From: Homarus americanus
Taxonomy: Eukaryota; Arthropoda; Malacostraca; Decapoda; Nephropidae
DNA length: 64,000 nucleotides
NCBI RefSeq assembly: GCF_018991925.1
Contig: NW_024720711.1
Location: 2,651,971 to 2,715,970, forward strand
Direction: 5' to 3'
A model generated the notes under the pieces. The model was not told where the DNA came from, made no database searches, and was given only the letters and a program-made list of their open reading frames with translations. The position numbers were made by a program, and so were the translations under genes. Position 1 is the stretch's first letter. Each line of letters starts with the position of its first letter. This document shows positions 40,866 to 51,958 of the stretch, in pieces.

Positions 40866-41140
40866 ACGTCTGGGACCTCGGGCTTAGTATATTTTTTTCA
40901 TTTCTTTCTGGTTTCTTGTACTCATGTATGTTTGAAGTCGAGTTTGTAGCTTGTTTTTGAGGGTTTTTATCAAGAGAGATTTACACATTTTTTAATTAAT
41001 ATATCGAAGGATGGGTTTCAGTTACACCTCCCTCCCCCCTAGTGGCTGTACATTAATGATGAGACAACGTGGTTCTTAATTGGGTTGTGATGCAGCATTA
41101 TCCTCACCGTGATAGAGAATAACATACAAACTTAATGGAT
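40866..41140. other. Unique AT-rich spacer
   Basis: T-rich, with TTTTTTCATTTCTTTC just right of the promoter-like cluster. No exon can be assigned. Confidence 0.4.
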
Positions 41141-41395
41141 CAACTTACGGGGGGGGGGGAATAGTTGTAATCAGATCATAGAATATATAGTAAATAGGAA
41201 AGCTTAGTTTCAGAGATTTCAGTAAACGTGGGGTGGTGGAATTCCCCCCTCCCCCTTTTTTACCCTTCCCCTCCCCCCCTCTGTGGTACAACACATGCTC
41301 GTCCCCTTCCCCAACCCCAACCCCACCCCATCCCATCCCCACCCATCCTCCCCACTCCCCACCCCCCATCCCAGCAGGAATACAGATTAGTCTAA
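41141..41395. repeat. G run and C-rich CCCCAACCCC tract
   Basis: G homopolymer at about 41150-41159 and C-rich CCCAACCCCACCCCATCCC repeats at about 41300-41375. i-motif or G4 structure is possible. Confidence 0.8.
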
Positions 41396-41754
41396 CCCAG
41401 CAACCTCTTCATGTCTAACCTTCCTGGACCCACATCATACAGCATTTTTTCCCCCCCACCTCTGGATATAGTCTCCATCACTTGGGTCCCCTTACACGCT
41501 CAGGAAACTCTTACTCTTTATTTTTTTTTTTTTTTGCTCTCTTCCTCTGCCATCCCACCAGTAGAAACTCGTAGTGGTAGAAAATGTAGTTTGTAGAAGG
41601 GAGTAGATCCAGGGAGATAATCTACTTTACCACGGAGGTCGGTAGTTGGCTGTTGTGTGACTCCTCTTGTTATTGTCTCTTCTATTCTCATCGACTAATT
41701 GCTGTTATGTTTTCCCTTGTGAAATAACAATAACGACAACAACAACAAAACGTA

Positions 41755-41756
<2 letters not shown>
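41396..41756. other. Unique spacer with T16-type run
   Basis: T homopolymer at about 41520-41535. AACAATAACGACAACAACAA leads into the TAG repeat that follows. No gene is supported. Confidence 0.5.
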
Positions 41757-41806
<50 letters not shown>

Positions 41807-42038
41807 GGGAACTAGATCTTCAGCCCCAAAGCCGACAATGGTTGCAGATATTGCCTATGATTCAACAGTCACTGAATGCCGTGTAGATCTGCGGCTCAAC
41901 TAAGTCAACACAGTTAGGGTAGCTAGTTTTGTATTAGGATATTTAATTTTTAAGGTAATATAATGGTGGCGAAGGTGTGGCTATTGGGGGAGGCTGGATC
42001 CCACGTTAAAAAAAGTAGTAGTAGTAGTAGTAGTAGTC
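41757..42038. repeat. Two (TAG)n microsatellites around unique DNA
   Basis: A TAG/GTA run lies at about 41757-41806 and a shorter one at about 42014-42037. The intervening 200 bp is unique. One frame reads the first run as polyserine followed by 32 residues; with no further support it is not called as a gene. Confidence 0.92.
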
Positions 42039-42750
42039 AGTTCCTGGAAGATACAACAGTTGTGAGGGTCGTCGGGGCTGGGAATGATAAGTCGGTGTTG
42101 TCGGCGTCAATTGCATTGTGATCGACTAATCACTATATCTTGATGAGGGACGGAGGTGGTGGTGGTGGTGGTGGGCGGTCCTGGGGTGAGGGTGATGATG
42201 ATATATGGGAGGTCGTCTGCTCCCTCCCTCCCTCCCTCATGGTCTCCCTGAGGTACGAGAGGGCTAAAGGGAGGGTAGTGAGGGAAGAGTCTTGTTACCT
42301 TACCCCCTATATTCTCCCTCCCTTCCCCACTTCTCCCTTACTTCTCCCTATATACCATTTGTCACACGTCATAGATTCCTGTTATCATGATTCAGTATCT
42401 TCTATGGTACACTTCTTGTTATTTTGTTGTTATCTTGTTATACTGACTGACTGGTGCTTGTTATCTTGTTAGGTTATAGATTATCTAGTTATCTTGTGGT
42501 TGTATGTAGTTAGTGTGATGTTCAGGTTATTGTTAGTCACCTGAGACGTAAATAACAACACTGTATTTGGTTAACATTTTTACACTGTCACTCTTCATCA
42601 TTACATCATAAAATACAAATACAGTAAATACAAGCAATTATAACACACATTAATTATATGTTGAAAAAAAATGTTAAATACTAAATGTTAATAAAAAAAA
42701 AATACTGGTGACTGAAATTATTAGAGAGTAAGGTAAGAGGTAGTGGAAAC
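42039..42750. other. Low-repeat stretch; no gene seen
   Basis: Contains a short GGT run (42154-42174), CTTGTTAT words (42415-42500) and A runs near 42664 and 42694. No supported gene. Confidence 0.5.
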
Positions 42751-42754
42751 TGAG

Positions 42755-43200
42755 GTATGTGGCCTCTGATTGGTGGAGAGGGGGGTGATGGTGTACCTGG
42801 TTGTGGCCTCTGATTGGTGGAGAGGGGGTGGATGGTGTACCTGGTTGTGGTCTCTGATTGGTGGAGATGAGGGTGATGGTGTACCTGGCTGTGGTCTCTG
42901 ATTGGTGGAGATGAGGGTGATGGTGTGTGGTTGTGGCCTCTGATTGGTGGAGATGAGGGTAATGGTGTACCTGGCTGTGGTCTCTGATTGGTGGAGATGA
43001 GGGTGATGGTGTACCTGGCTGTGGTCTCTGATTGGTGGAGTTGAGGGTGATGGTGTACCTGGCTGTGGTCTCTGATTGGTGGAGATGAGGGTGATGGTGT
43101 ACCTGGCTGTGGTCTCTGATTGGTGGAGAGGAGGGTGATGGTGTACCTGGCTGTGGTCTCTGATTGGTGGAGATGAGGGTGATGGTGTACCTGATTGTCG
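42755..43200. repeat. 44-bp minisatellite carrying an inverted CCAAT box
   Basis: Ten copies of a 42-44 bp unit: TCTCTGATTGGTGGAGATGA followed by GGGTGATGGTGTACCTGG. Every copy keeps CTGATTGGTGG, the reverse of a CCAAT box with near-consensus NF-Y flanks. Variation is confined mostly to the AGATGAG/AGAGGGG part and to C/T at GGCCTCTG/GGTCTCTG. Confidence 0.95.
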
Positions 43201-43630
43201 CCTTACAACGGCTTCACTTGAGTGGTTGGATCACCTGAAGGTTAAGCCCTCCCAGCTTAATTCACCTCGGGGTTACTTTAGGTTAGGTTAGGGTAAGGTA
43301 GATTAGGTTAGGTTAGGGTAGATGTGGTTAGGTTAGGTAAAGCTTTTAGGCTAGGTTGTAAGGTTAGGATTGGTTAGATTAAGTTGTAAGGTTAGTTTAG
43401 GTTAGAATTTAAGGTCAAATGTATAAATGTACATGTGAGGTAAACAGTATATGTCAGTACAGTAGTTGATGTGTTCTAAAGAGAGAGAGTTTGGTCACAG
43501 ATGAAAAAAAGAAAAAAGAAAAATGTATTCATCGACGAACAGTATTGTGTATATATCAGAATTGAGCTCTGGAGGACCGTCACTGATCCATTTTGTTTTG
43601 TAATAGAGAAGGACATTGGTAAGGACATGG
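43201..43630. repeat. Spacer with TTAGG telomere-like words
   Basis: GGTTAGGTTAGGGTAAGG and AGATTAGGTTAGGTTAGGG occur at about 43270-43400, in degenerate form. The rest is unique, including AT-rich DNA to 43630. Confidence 0.75.
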
Positions 43631-43820
43631 GTCAGTGGTGTGGTGTGGTGTGGTGTGGTGTGGTGTGGTGTGGTGTGGTCAGTGGTGTGGTGTGGTCAGT
43701 GGTGTGGTTGGTCAGTGGTGAAGGACATGGGTCAGTGGTGTGGTGTGGTGTGGTGTGGTCAGTGGTGTGGTTTGTTGTGGTCGTGTGATAAGTGGTGTGG
43801 TCGTCTTGATGGCAATAGTG
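43631..43820. repeat. (GTGGT)n-type repeat
   Basis: GTGGTGTGGTGTGGTGTGG runs with GTCAGTGGTG insertions. The block GAAGGACATGGGTCAGTGG bounds it at 43610 and again at about 43721, so the array duplicated with its flank. Confidence 0.93.
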
Positions 43821-43879
43821 TGGTCAGTAGTTTGATTCACTGACCAGATCCTTTCACTGTATGAGCTGACCTGACCCAC

Positions 43880-44075
43880 CATGCCCCTCCCTTCCACATC
43901 CTCCCCCTCCGTCCTACCACACCCTTTCCCTCCCCCTCTTTCCTACCACACCCTTTCCCTCCCCCTCTTTCCTACTCCACCTCCCATATCCTTTTACACC
44001 CTTCCCTTTCCCCCCACCCTCCCCAACACACCCTTCCTCTCCCCTCCACACCCCACCTTAGGTTAGGTTAGTCGT
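43880..44075. repeat. CCTACCACACCCTTTCCCTC repeat
   Basis: Three good copies and several diverged copies of a 30-bp C/T-rich unit, followed by TTAGGTTAGGTTAG at about 44058-44071. Confidence 0.88.
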
Positions 44076-44109
44076 CAGGTGAAATAATTTGGGGGGAGGA
44101 GGAGGGCGA

Positions 44110-44185
44110 ATCTTCAGGTTATGGTAATTATACATACATACATACATACATACATACATACATACATGACCATAATTACCGAAAG
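44110..44185. repeat. (CATA)n flanked by inverted GGTAATTAT arms
   Basis: A pure CATA run at about 44133-44166 sits between GGTAATTAT (about 44123) and ATAATTACC (about 44172), which are inverted copies of each other. Confidence 0.85.
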
Positions 44186-44850
44186 CCAGAGATGTTGAAG
44201 ACCCTTAAGCTAAAGCAGAGAAATAGCGTCCCAAAATGGCGGCAAAATCATACCGAGACTTTACCTTGACCTGATAGTCACTCGACACTCGTTAGGGTAG
44301 ACGGTCATTGGGGCTGATTTTTTTATTTATATATTTTTTTTAAGAATATGTGTTTATTTTGTACTTGTAAACACGCGTCAATATGAATAATTTAATGTTT
44401 TACTAAATGGATAAACGGCAGGAACGGAACTAATGAACGCTGCCAGGCTGAAATATATCCTCAGTCGTTGTGTTGTCATAGCAGTTCACCGTCGGGTTTT
44501 ATTTTTTATTTTATTTTAGTGGAGAACATAGATTTATTTTTATTGTTTTAGATTGTGAGGCTAAAAAGACACTTGTATATTTATGTAGGCCTATATACAA
44601 ACCAACCTATAAAAATTTAGAATATTTGTATAGTTCCTTGATAAACTATCCGTTATTTACAAGGTTTATTAATGAATTATTTTGTAGAATCATTATAGGT
44701 AATTATATAATACCCGCTACTGATAATATAATGTAAATCCTTCTATAATATTGATAATTTTCCTGATAATTTGTTGAGTAATGACATAGCAGTTTATAAG
44801 ACTTCTTTTCTCGGTATAGTTTTTATAATCGGGCCGTTAATGTTATTTTT
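44186..44850. other. Low-repeat AT-rich island with YY1-like site
   Basis: Non-tandem DNA. CCAAAATGGCGGC (44231-44243) fits the YY1 core AAnATGGCGGC. The remainder is AT-rich with no reading frame of note. Confidence 0.4.
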
Positions 44851-45100
44851 ATTATTCCCTGTCCGTAGATGTCCGTAGATACCTGTAAGAATAATGTCTG
44901 GTCCGTATTTGTTCCTTAGGGATAATATATGGTTCATCGGTGTCCGTAGAAATGTCTCGTCCTTGTCAGTAGAAAGAATGTCTCGTCCGTAGAAATAAAG
45001 TTGTCCGTATATCTCCTTAGAAATAATATATGGTCCATGGATGCCCGTAGAAATTTAGTCTTTTCCATCAATATTCGTAGAGTAATATCTTTAGCTACTT
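44850..45100. repeat. Diverged GTCCGTAGA repeats (array left flank)
   Basis: GTCCGTAGA words recur at variable spacing among TCTCGTCC, ATAATATATGG and TTTATATATATCC words. These look like decayed relatives of the 32-bp array to the right. The part from 44885 on is included in the 416-bp duplication. Confidence 0.8.
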
Positions 45101-45716
45101 TTTATATATATCCCGTCCGTAGATGTCGTAAAATTTATATAACACCGTCCGTAGATGTAGGAAAACTTATATAACACCGTCCGTAGATGTCGCAAAATTT
45201 ATATAACACCGTCCGTAGATGTCGCAAAATTTATATAACACCGTCCGTAGATGACGCAAAATTTATATAACACCGTCCGTAGATGTAGGAAAACTTATAT
45301 GTAAGAATAATGTCTGGTCCGTATTTGTTCCTTAGGGATAATATATGGTTCATCGGTGTCCGTAGAAATGTCTCGTCCTTGTCAGTAGAAAGAATGTCTC
45401 GTCCGTAGAAATAAAGTTGTCCGTATATCTCCTTAGAAATAATATATGGTCCATGGATGCCCGTAGAAATTTAGTCTTTTCCATCAATATTCGTAGAGTA
45501 ATATCTTTAGCTACTTTTTATATATATCCCGTCCGTAGATGTCGTAAAATTTATATAACACCGTCCGTAGATGTAGGAAAACTTATATAACACCGTCCGT
45601 AGATGTCGCAAAATTTATATAACACCGTCCGTAGATGTCGCAAAATTTATATAACACCGTCCGTAGATGACGCAAAATTTATATAACACCGTCCGTAGAT
45701 GTAGGAAAACTTATAT
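44885..45716. repeat. Tandem 416-bp duplication
   Basis: The sequence beginning GTAAGAATAATGTCTGGTCC at 44885 is repeated from 45301, offset 416 bp, with no difference I could find by eye through about 45716. The repeat includes the diverged flank and the first 32-bp units. 416 equals 13 x 32. Confidence 0.93.
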
Positions 45717-46310
45717 AACACCGTCCATAGATGACGCAAAATTTATATAACAACGTCCGTAGATGTCGCAAAATTTATATAACACCGTCCGTAGATGTAG
45801 CAAAATTTATATAACACCGTCCGTAGATGTAGCAAAATTTATATAACACCGTCCGTAGATGAAGCAAAATTTATATAACACCGTCCGTAGATGTAGCAAA
45901 ATTTATATAACACCGTCCGTAGATGTCGCAAAATTTATATAACACCGTCCGTAGATGTCGCAAAATTTATATAACACCGTCCGTAGATGTCGCAAAATTT
46001 ATATAACACCGTCCGTAGATGTAGCAAAATTTATATAACACCGTCCGTAGATGTAGCAAAATTTATATAACACCGTCCGTAGATGTAGCAAAATTTATAT
46101 AACACCGTCCGTAGATGTAGCAAAATTTATATAACACCGTCCGTAGATGTAGCAAAATTTATATAACACCGTCCGTAGATGTCGCAAAATTTATATAACA
46201 CCGTCCGTAGATGTAGGAAAACTTATATAACACCGTCCGTAGATGTCGCAAAATTTATATAACACCGTCCGTAGATGTAGCAAAATTTATATAACACCGT
46301 CCGTCAGTAT
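45110..46310. repeat. 32-bp minisatellite (ACACCGTCCGTAGATG)
   Basis: About 30 near-identical 32-bp units, AACACCGTCCGTAGATGT plus AGCAAAATTTATAT, interrupted once by the duplicated flank at 45301-45510. Variants are TGTAGC, TGTCGC, TGACGC, TGAAGC and TGTAGGAAAAC. It ends in CCGTCCGTCAGTATCG at about 46300. Confidence 0.97.
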
Positions 46311-46339
46311 CGTTAAAAATTAAGATTCATGGGAGTCGT

Positions 46340-46340
46340 T

Positions 46341-46384
<44 letters not shown>

Positions 46385-46465
46385 CTTCATCCCTATTTAG
46401 TAATGATGTATAATTGGCTTGTTAACTTACGTCTGTGTGCGTGTCTATCTATCTATCTATCTGTC
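46340..46465. repeat. (GT)n and (TATC)n microsatellites
   Basis: GT run at about 46343-46380 and a TATC run at about 46444-46462. Confidence 0.95.
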
Positions 46466-46689
46466 ATCCTCTCGTCTGTGTTGACTGTTTATCTGTCTAT
46501 TTAACTGTCCATCATATTCCGTCTACCTCTTCCTGTCTCACTCTCACTCTCTCACTCCAGGGAATCAAAGTCTCCATCTCTCTCAAGTCCCAAAGGAGGA
46601 AGCCTCTCTGAAAACTAAACTTTGTTGCGTCTCATAATCTCTGAGTGACTAAGTGCCCCCCGCTAATCCAGGTCCCCATGTTCTGTGGG
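46466..46689. other. Unique spacer
   Basis: Slightly CTCT-rich (46530-46560). No gene is seen. Confidence 0.4.
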
Positions 46690-46840
46690 CTTCTGTTTCC
46701 CCTTGTTCTATGAGCTTTGTTTACTGTTTTCTATGAGTGGTGTTTCCCGTGTTCTATGAGTGGTGTTTCCCGTGTTATAAGAGACGCGTATCCCGTGTTA
46801 TAAGAGACGCGTATCCCGTGTTTTCTGAGTCGTGTTCGAG
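46690..46840. repeat. GAGTGGTGTTTCCCGTGTT repeat
   Basis: Five to six copies of a 25-27 bp unit; two are the variant TTATAAGAGACGCGTATCCC. Confidence 0.9.
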
Positions 46841-47519
46841 TCAGGTGTCGTGTATGTGAATAATTTCATTTTAAAAGTAAAAACAAAAAAAATAGGTTAA
46901 GTCAAATATTTATTTTACTTATTTTAAAACAGGTTAAAAGTTTTCTGCTTATTTAATATAAATTTTTATGTTTTTTTTAAGTAGCTACAAAAATTTTCTT
47001 CGGTTTTAATATGTAATTTGTTTTCTTATTATTTGGAGTAATTAATTTTTCCTTGAATTTAAAACAAAGTGCAACGTCTTCCTGCTAACACCCGGTACAA
47101 CCTATTCTGTATTTTAAACAAAGTATAGCTCAGTGACCCCCCCATTCCCCTCCCTCTTCTCATTTTCTCTCAATCTCCCTCTGCATTAAACATTCCCTCA
47201 TCCTTAACTTAACTCCCATGGTGATATTTTTACATTCTTTTTAATACCGTAAGAGAAAAGAAAAATAACTAGGCCTACTACCCCAAGTGGTCTATAGTCT
47301 ACTCCCAGACCTCATTTGTTATGGTCACTTATGAACTATATCTACATTAATGATGATATCCTTAATAAGCCAGTGTCCCCTTGTGGTGGTCACGTTTTCT
47401 GTGGGTCTCGTCTTGTTCGTGTCTAAAACAGGTGTTAAATTAGTTTGTTTTTTAAATTGATGATGACTTAGGTATTTTTATTGAGAGGTTATTGAGATTT
47501 TGTAAGGATGTAGTACCAT

Positions 47520-47521
<2 letters not shown>
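46841..47521. other. Low-repeat AT-rich stretch; no gene seen
   Basis: Contains A runs near 46882 and 46888, T runs near 46970 and a C run near 47138. No coding or RNA feature is recognised. Confidence 0.5.

Positions 47522-47583
<62 letters not shown>
47522..47583. repeat. (AC)n microsatellite
   Basis: About 62 bp of AC. Confidence 0.97.
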
Positions 47584-47585
<2 letters not shown>

Positions 47586-48104
47586 GTTACCATGTTGGTC
47601 TAATTGTTATTTTCTTTTGTATAATGTATCCAATAACTTATGTATTTATTTTCTCTCTCTTTCTCTCAAACACAAACACTGTAATTATTTATTCATTCAT
47701 CTGTATATTAATTTCATATCTTGGTAAATTGCAGGTGCGGCGACCCTTTGAATAATAAACACCAGATGATAGCCGTGTCAGGTAAGGTAACTCTCTCTCT
47801 CTCTCTCTCTTAACAATGAATATTTTGTCTAAACTCCTCCTTGGCTGGTCATCAATGTTTTCATAATACCTAATATACACAGCTGTCGAGGTCCTAGACA
47901 CGCCTACCCTCTGATAATTTTTCACAACTGCTAAGACCAATTGTAGGGAGTAATTACTGTACAGTTGCTCTGGTTGTTTGGGAAGTCATCATAGCGATTG
48001 GCCAGGTCATGACAGGAATTTATGTCATCAACTCTGTGCTATTGTTAAAGTCATTGTATGTTTCTATTTATAATGAGGTTAAGGTGTATGACGTCACAAT
48101 TACG
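47584..48104. other. Unique spacer with short (CT)n
   Basis: A CT run lies at about 47791-47810. The remainder is non-tandem with no supported gene. Confidence 0.5.
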
Positions 48105-49396
48105 CTAACTTATGTACCATCTGTCGTGAGAAGGATGGTTTTATGTACCATCTGTCGTGAGAAGGATGGTTTTATGTACCATCTGTCGTGAGAAGGATGG
48201 TTTTATGTACCATCTGTCGTGAGAAGGATGGTTTTATGTACCATCTGTCGTGAGAAGGATGGTTTTATATGCCATCTGTCGTGAGAAGGATGGTTTTATG
48301 TACCATCTGTCGTGAGAAGGATGGTTTTATGTACCATCTGTCGAGAGAAGGATGGTTTAATGTACCATCTGTCGAGAGAAGGATGGTTTTATGTACCATC
48401 TGTCGTGAGAAGGATGGTTTTATGTACCATCTGTCGTGAGAAGGATGGTTTTATGTACCATCTGTCGTGAGAAGGATGGTTGGTTTTATGTACCATCTGT
48501 CGTGAGAAGGATGGTTTTATGTACCATCTGTCGTGAGAAGGATGGTTTTTATATCATCCCGAGAGGATGGTTTTATGTATATCTGTCGTGAGAAGGATGG
48601 TTTGTGTACCATCATCCGAAGAGGATGGTTTAAATGCCTGCCATCCTGTCGGTGAGAAGGATGGTTTATGCCCATATCTATCAGAAGGATGGTTTAATGT
48701 ACCATCTGTCGTGAGAAGGATAGTTTATGTACCATCTGTCGAAGGATGGTTTATGTACCATCTGTCGTGAAGATGGTTTAATGTACCATCTGTCAAGAGG
48801 ATGGTTTAATGTACTACATCTGTCATTGAGAAGGATGGTTTTATGTTCCATCTGTCGTGAGAAGGATGGTTTTATGTACCATCTGTCGTGAGAAGGATGG
48901 TTTTATGTACCATCTGTCGTGAGAAGGATGGTTTTATGTACCATCTGTCGTGAGAAGGATGGTTTTATGTACCATCTGTCGTGAGAAGGATGGTTTTATG
49001 TACCATCTGTCGTGAGAAGGATGGTTTTATGTACCATCTGTCGTGAGAAGGATGGTTTTATGTACCATCTGTCGTGAGGGGATGGTTTTGTAGCCTCATC
49101 TGTCGTGGGGAAGGATGGTTTTATGTACCATCTGTCACGTGAGAAGGATGGTTTTATGTACCATCTGTCGTGAGAAGGATGGTTGTGTGTACCATCTGTC
49201 GTGATAAGGATGGTTGTGTGTACCATCTAACGTGAGAAGGATGGTTTTATGTACCATCTGTCGTGAGAAGGATGGTTTTATGTACCATCTGTCGTGAGAA
49301 GGATGGTTTTATGTACCATCTGTCGTGAGAAGGATGGTTTAATGTACCATCTGTCGTGAGAAGGATGGTTTAATGTACCATCTGTCGTGAGAAAGT
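48105..49396. repeat. 31-bp minisatellite (TGTACCATCTGTCGTGAGAA)
   Basis: About 41 copies of a 31-bp unit, TGTACCATCTGTCGTGAGAA plus GGATGGTTTTA. Outer parts are almost perfect. The middle (about 48545-48830) is full of 1-5 bp indels and substitutions, and a smaller damaged patch lies at 49070-49130. No unique spacers are present. Confidence 0.97.
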
Positions 49397-49480
49397 ATAG
49401 TGAAAATATAGTATGGTAGTGAAGATATAGTGTAGTAGCTGTGGTATAGTGAAGTTATAGTGTATGTACTGTACTGTACC
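49397..49480. repeat. TATAGTGAAG degenerate repeat
   Basis: GTATAGTGAA(A/G)ATATAGT words repeat four or five times. Confidence 0.75.
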
Positions 49481-49854
49481 ATAGTGTCGTGGGCAGGGAA
49501 TATTTTCATCGTGTCCGGCTTAAGAAAAGGGATTATTTTACATCCCATCTGGCGTTAATAAGGATATTTCCCCACCAGACGCATAAAAACAATCAATAAC
49601 AACTGATTGTGAAGGACAGGCGAAAGAGAATAAACAGGATACAATGATAAAGAAGAAGAAGAAAACGAAAAGAAGAGGAAGAGAAAATAACAAGAATAGT
49701 GACAATTGATTCTGAATTAGTGAGCCGAGACGGTAAACATTAATCTGTAACACGGAACTAACACAGAAAGTTGACTTACTTGTGTTTGTGATGGTGTTAT
49801 AGAAATGAGTTAATGTTTATTGTCAAAGTAAACAAGTGGTTTATAGGAGGGTGA
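49481..49854. other. Unique AT-rich spacer; no gene seen
   Basis: Includes an AAGAAGAAGAAGAAAACG purine patch near 49651-49675. No gene is supported. Confidence 0.5.
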
Positions 49855-49942
49855 GCGTGTAATAATAATGGTGATGGTTAGCAGTAATGATAATAATGAT
49901 GATAATGATAATAATAATAACGACAACAAGGTCAACCGTATC

Positions 49943-49994
<52 letters not shown>

Positions 49995-50030
49995 CACACA
50001 CACATACATACATACATACATACATATAAA
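49855..50030. repeat. AATAATGATAAT, (AC)n and (CATA)n microsatellites
   Basis: Trinucleotide AATAAT/GATAAT words (49860-49920), an AC run with one G interruption (about 49945-50003) and a CATA run (50002-50026). Confidence 0.95.
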
Positions 50031-50244
50031 CTCACCTGTATCCTACCTGTTCCGTGCAGTGATGTGTGTATATAGTGTATGTTGTATATGTATTTTGTAT
50101 AATGCGTAATATATATTGTATGTATGATTTTTATGTTGTTTGTGTGTGTGTGTATATGTAGCGGTGTATATTGTGTGTAAGTTCAACTGATTTTACGGGA
50201 GACACGAGAAGAGTGTAGAGAATTTATGAGAAAGACGAACAGAC
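50031..50244. other. TGTA-rich spacer
   Basis: Loose TGTGTATAT and TGTATG words. No gene. Confidence 0.45.
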
Positions 50245-51125
50245 ACAACACGGGAGGAGGTGGTGGAGTAGGAGGAGGAAGAGGTGAAGGAGGAGGTGGT
50301 GGAGTAGGAGGAGGAGAGGTGAAGGAGGAGAGAGTAGGAGGAGAGGAGAGGTGAAGGAGGAGTGTGGTGGAGTAGGGAGGAGGAAGAGGTGAAGGAGGAG
50401 GTGGTGGAGTGGAGGGGAGGAGGGAGGGAGAGGAAGAAGGAGGAGGTGGTGGAGTAGGGAGGAGGAAGAGGGAAGGAGGAGGTGGTGGAGGAGAGGACGA
50501 TGAGTAGGGAGGAGGAAGAGGTGAAGGAGGAGGTGGTGGGAGTAGGAGGAGGAAGAGGGAAGGAGGAGGGAGAAGGGAGGAGGAAGAGGAAGGAGGAGGG
50601 TAGAGAGGAGGAGGAAGAGGTGAAGGAGGAGGTGGTGGAGTAGGGAGGAGGAAGAGGTGAAGGAGGAGTGGTGGAGTAGGAGGAGGAAGAGGTGAAGGGA
50701 GAGGTGGTGGAGTAGGAGGAGGGAAGAGGTGAAGGAGGAGGTGGTGGAGTAGGCGAAGAGGTGAAGGAGGAGGGGTGGAGTAGGAGGAGGAAGAGGTGAA
50801 GGAGGAGGTGGTGGAGGAGAGGACGATGAGTAGGGGAGGAGGAAGAGGTGAAGGAGGAGGTGGTGGGTGGAGGAGGAAGAAGTGAAGGAGGAGGTGGTGG
50901 AGGAGAGGACGATGAGTAGGAGGAGGAAGAGGTGAAGGGGAGGAGGTGGAGAAGGAGGAGGTTGAGGAGGAGAGATGACGTGGAGGAGGTGGAGAAGGAG
51001 GAGGTGGTGGGGAGATGGTGGTGTTGGAGCAGGAGGTGGGAGAAGATTGAGGTGGAGGAGAAGGTGGTGGTGGTGGTGGTGGAGGAGGACGAGGAGAAGG
51101 AGTAGGTTAAGAAGGAGGAAGGAGG
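50245..51125. repeat. 36-bp purine-rich minisatellite (GGAGGAGGAAGAGGTGAAGG)
   Basis: About 24 copies of a 36-bp unit, GGTGGTGGAGTAGG plus GGAGGAAGAGGTGAAGGAGG, over 880 bp with almost no C. The variant insert GAGAGGACGATGAGTAGG occurs three times (about 50492, 50817, 50903). Strong H-DNA potential. Confidence 0.96.
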
Positions 51126-51469
51126 TGGTTCTATTCTACTCTCTACGCCAAGCAGCCGCTGCCCTGCCAGGTCCAGGGGTCACACCAGAGGTCATCAAAA
51201 TGACCCAGTTCACCTCGTACGCTCCGCATCTGTCCCCCCAGCCTGTCGGGGAAAAAGGAAAAATAAAAAGGATAAAGAGGCGAAGAAGACAGTCCACCAT
51301 CTCCCTCCCCACCTTACACCTTCCTTCTACCCTTCCCTATCCACCTCCAGCCCCCACCCCTAAAAAATGTACACATGAGGAGAGTATCGTAAACGCCTAG
51401 TGGGGGGAATGGGGACAGTCAGTTTTAAAAAACCTTTACCGTAGAAACTATACAATGAGGGGGGCAAAG
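51126..51469. other. Low-repeat stretch; no gene seen
   Basis: Mostly unique. A frame reads through from the purine array into this stretch, but its first half is Arg/Trp/Gly repeat and its second half has no recognisable domain. Confidence 0.5.
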
Positions 51470-51634
51470 TGTAGAGGGAGGGAGAGAGAGGGATGTAGAG
51501 AGATGGTGTGGGTGAAAGAGGGATGTAGAGAGAGGGAGAGAAAGAGATAGAGAGGGTGTAGGAGTAGAAAGAGGGAGGTAGATAAGGAGATACGAAGAGA
51601 GGTAGGGAAAGGGAGAGAGAACGGTAGGGAGAAT

Positions 51635-51713
<79 letters not shown>

Positions 51714-51714
51714 G
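51470..51714. repeat. GAGAGGGA tract ending in (GA)n
   Basis: GGGAGAGAGAGGGATGTAGAG words lead into an uninterrupted GA run at about 51639-51711. Confidence 0.95.
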
Positions 51715-51958
51715 GTTAAGTCGCGTACACAGACCTACTCCAGGTGATCATGAAACATATGTGAGGGAGGCAGGTGCGACAGATGGCGGGGTCTTGTCCG
51801 CCCCCGTGTCCACACTCACACACTACTAATACCTAAAAATGATCGAAAAGTGTATTTACCAGGGGACACGGAACACCCTATTAAGTATGCGAGGGGTGGG
51901 GCTGGTGTGTGTGTGTGTGTGTGTGTGTTGAATTGTGTTTTTTTTTGGGGGGGTAGTA
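51715..51958. other. Unique spacer with short (GT)n
   Basis: GT run at about 51905-51929 followed by T10/G8-type runs near 51938-51954. No gene. Confidence 0.55.

Noticed and set aside
41667..41903. 78-codon frame with a polyserine run and a 32-residue tail
   Set aside because: The serine run is the TAG microsatellite read in one frame. The tail matches nothing I know and there is no splice or promoter support.
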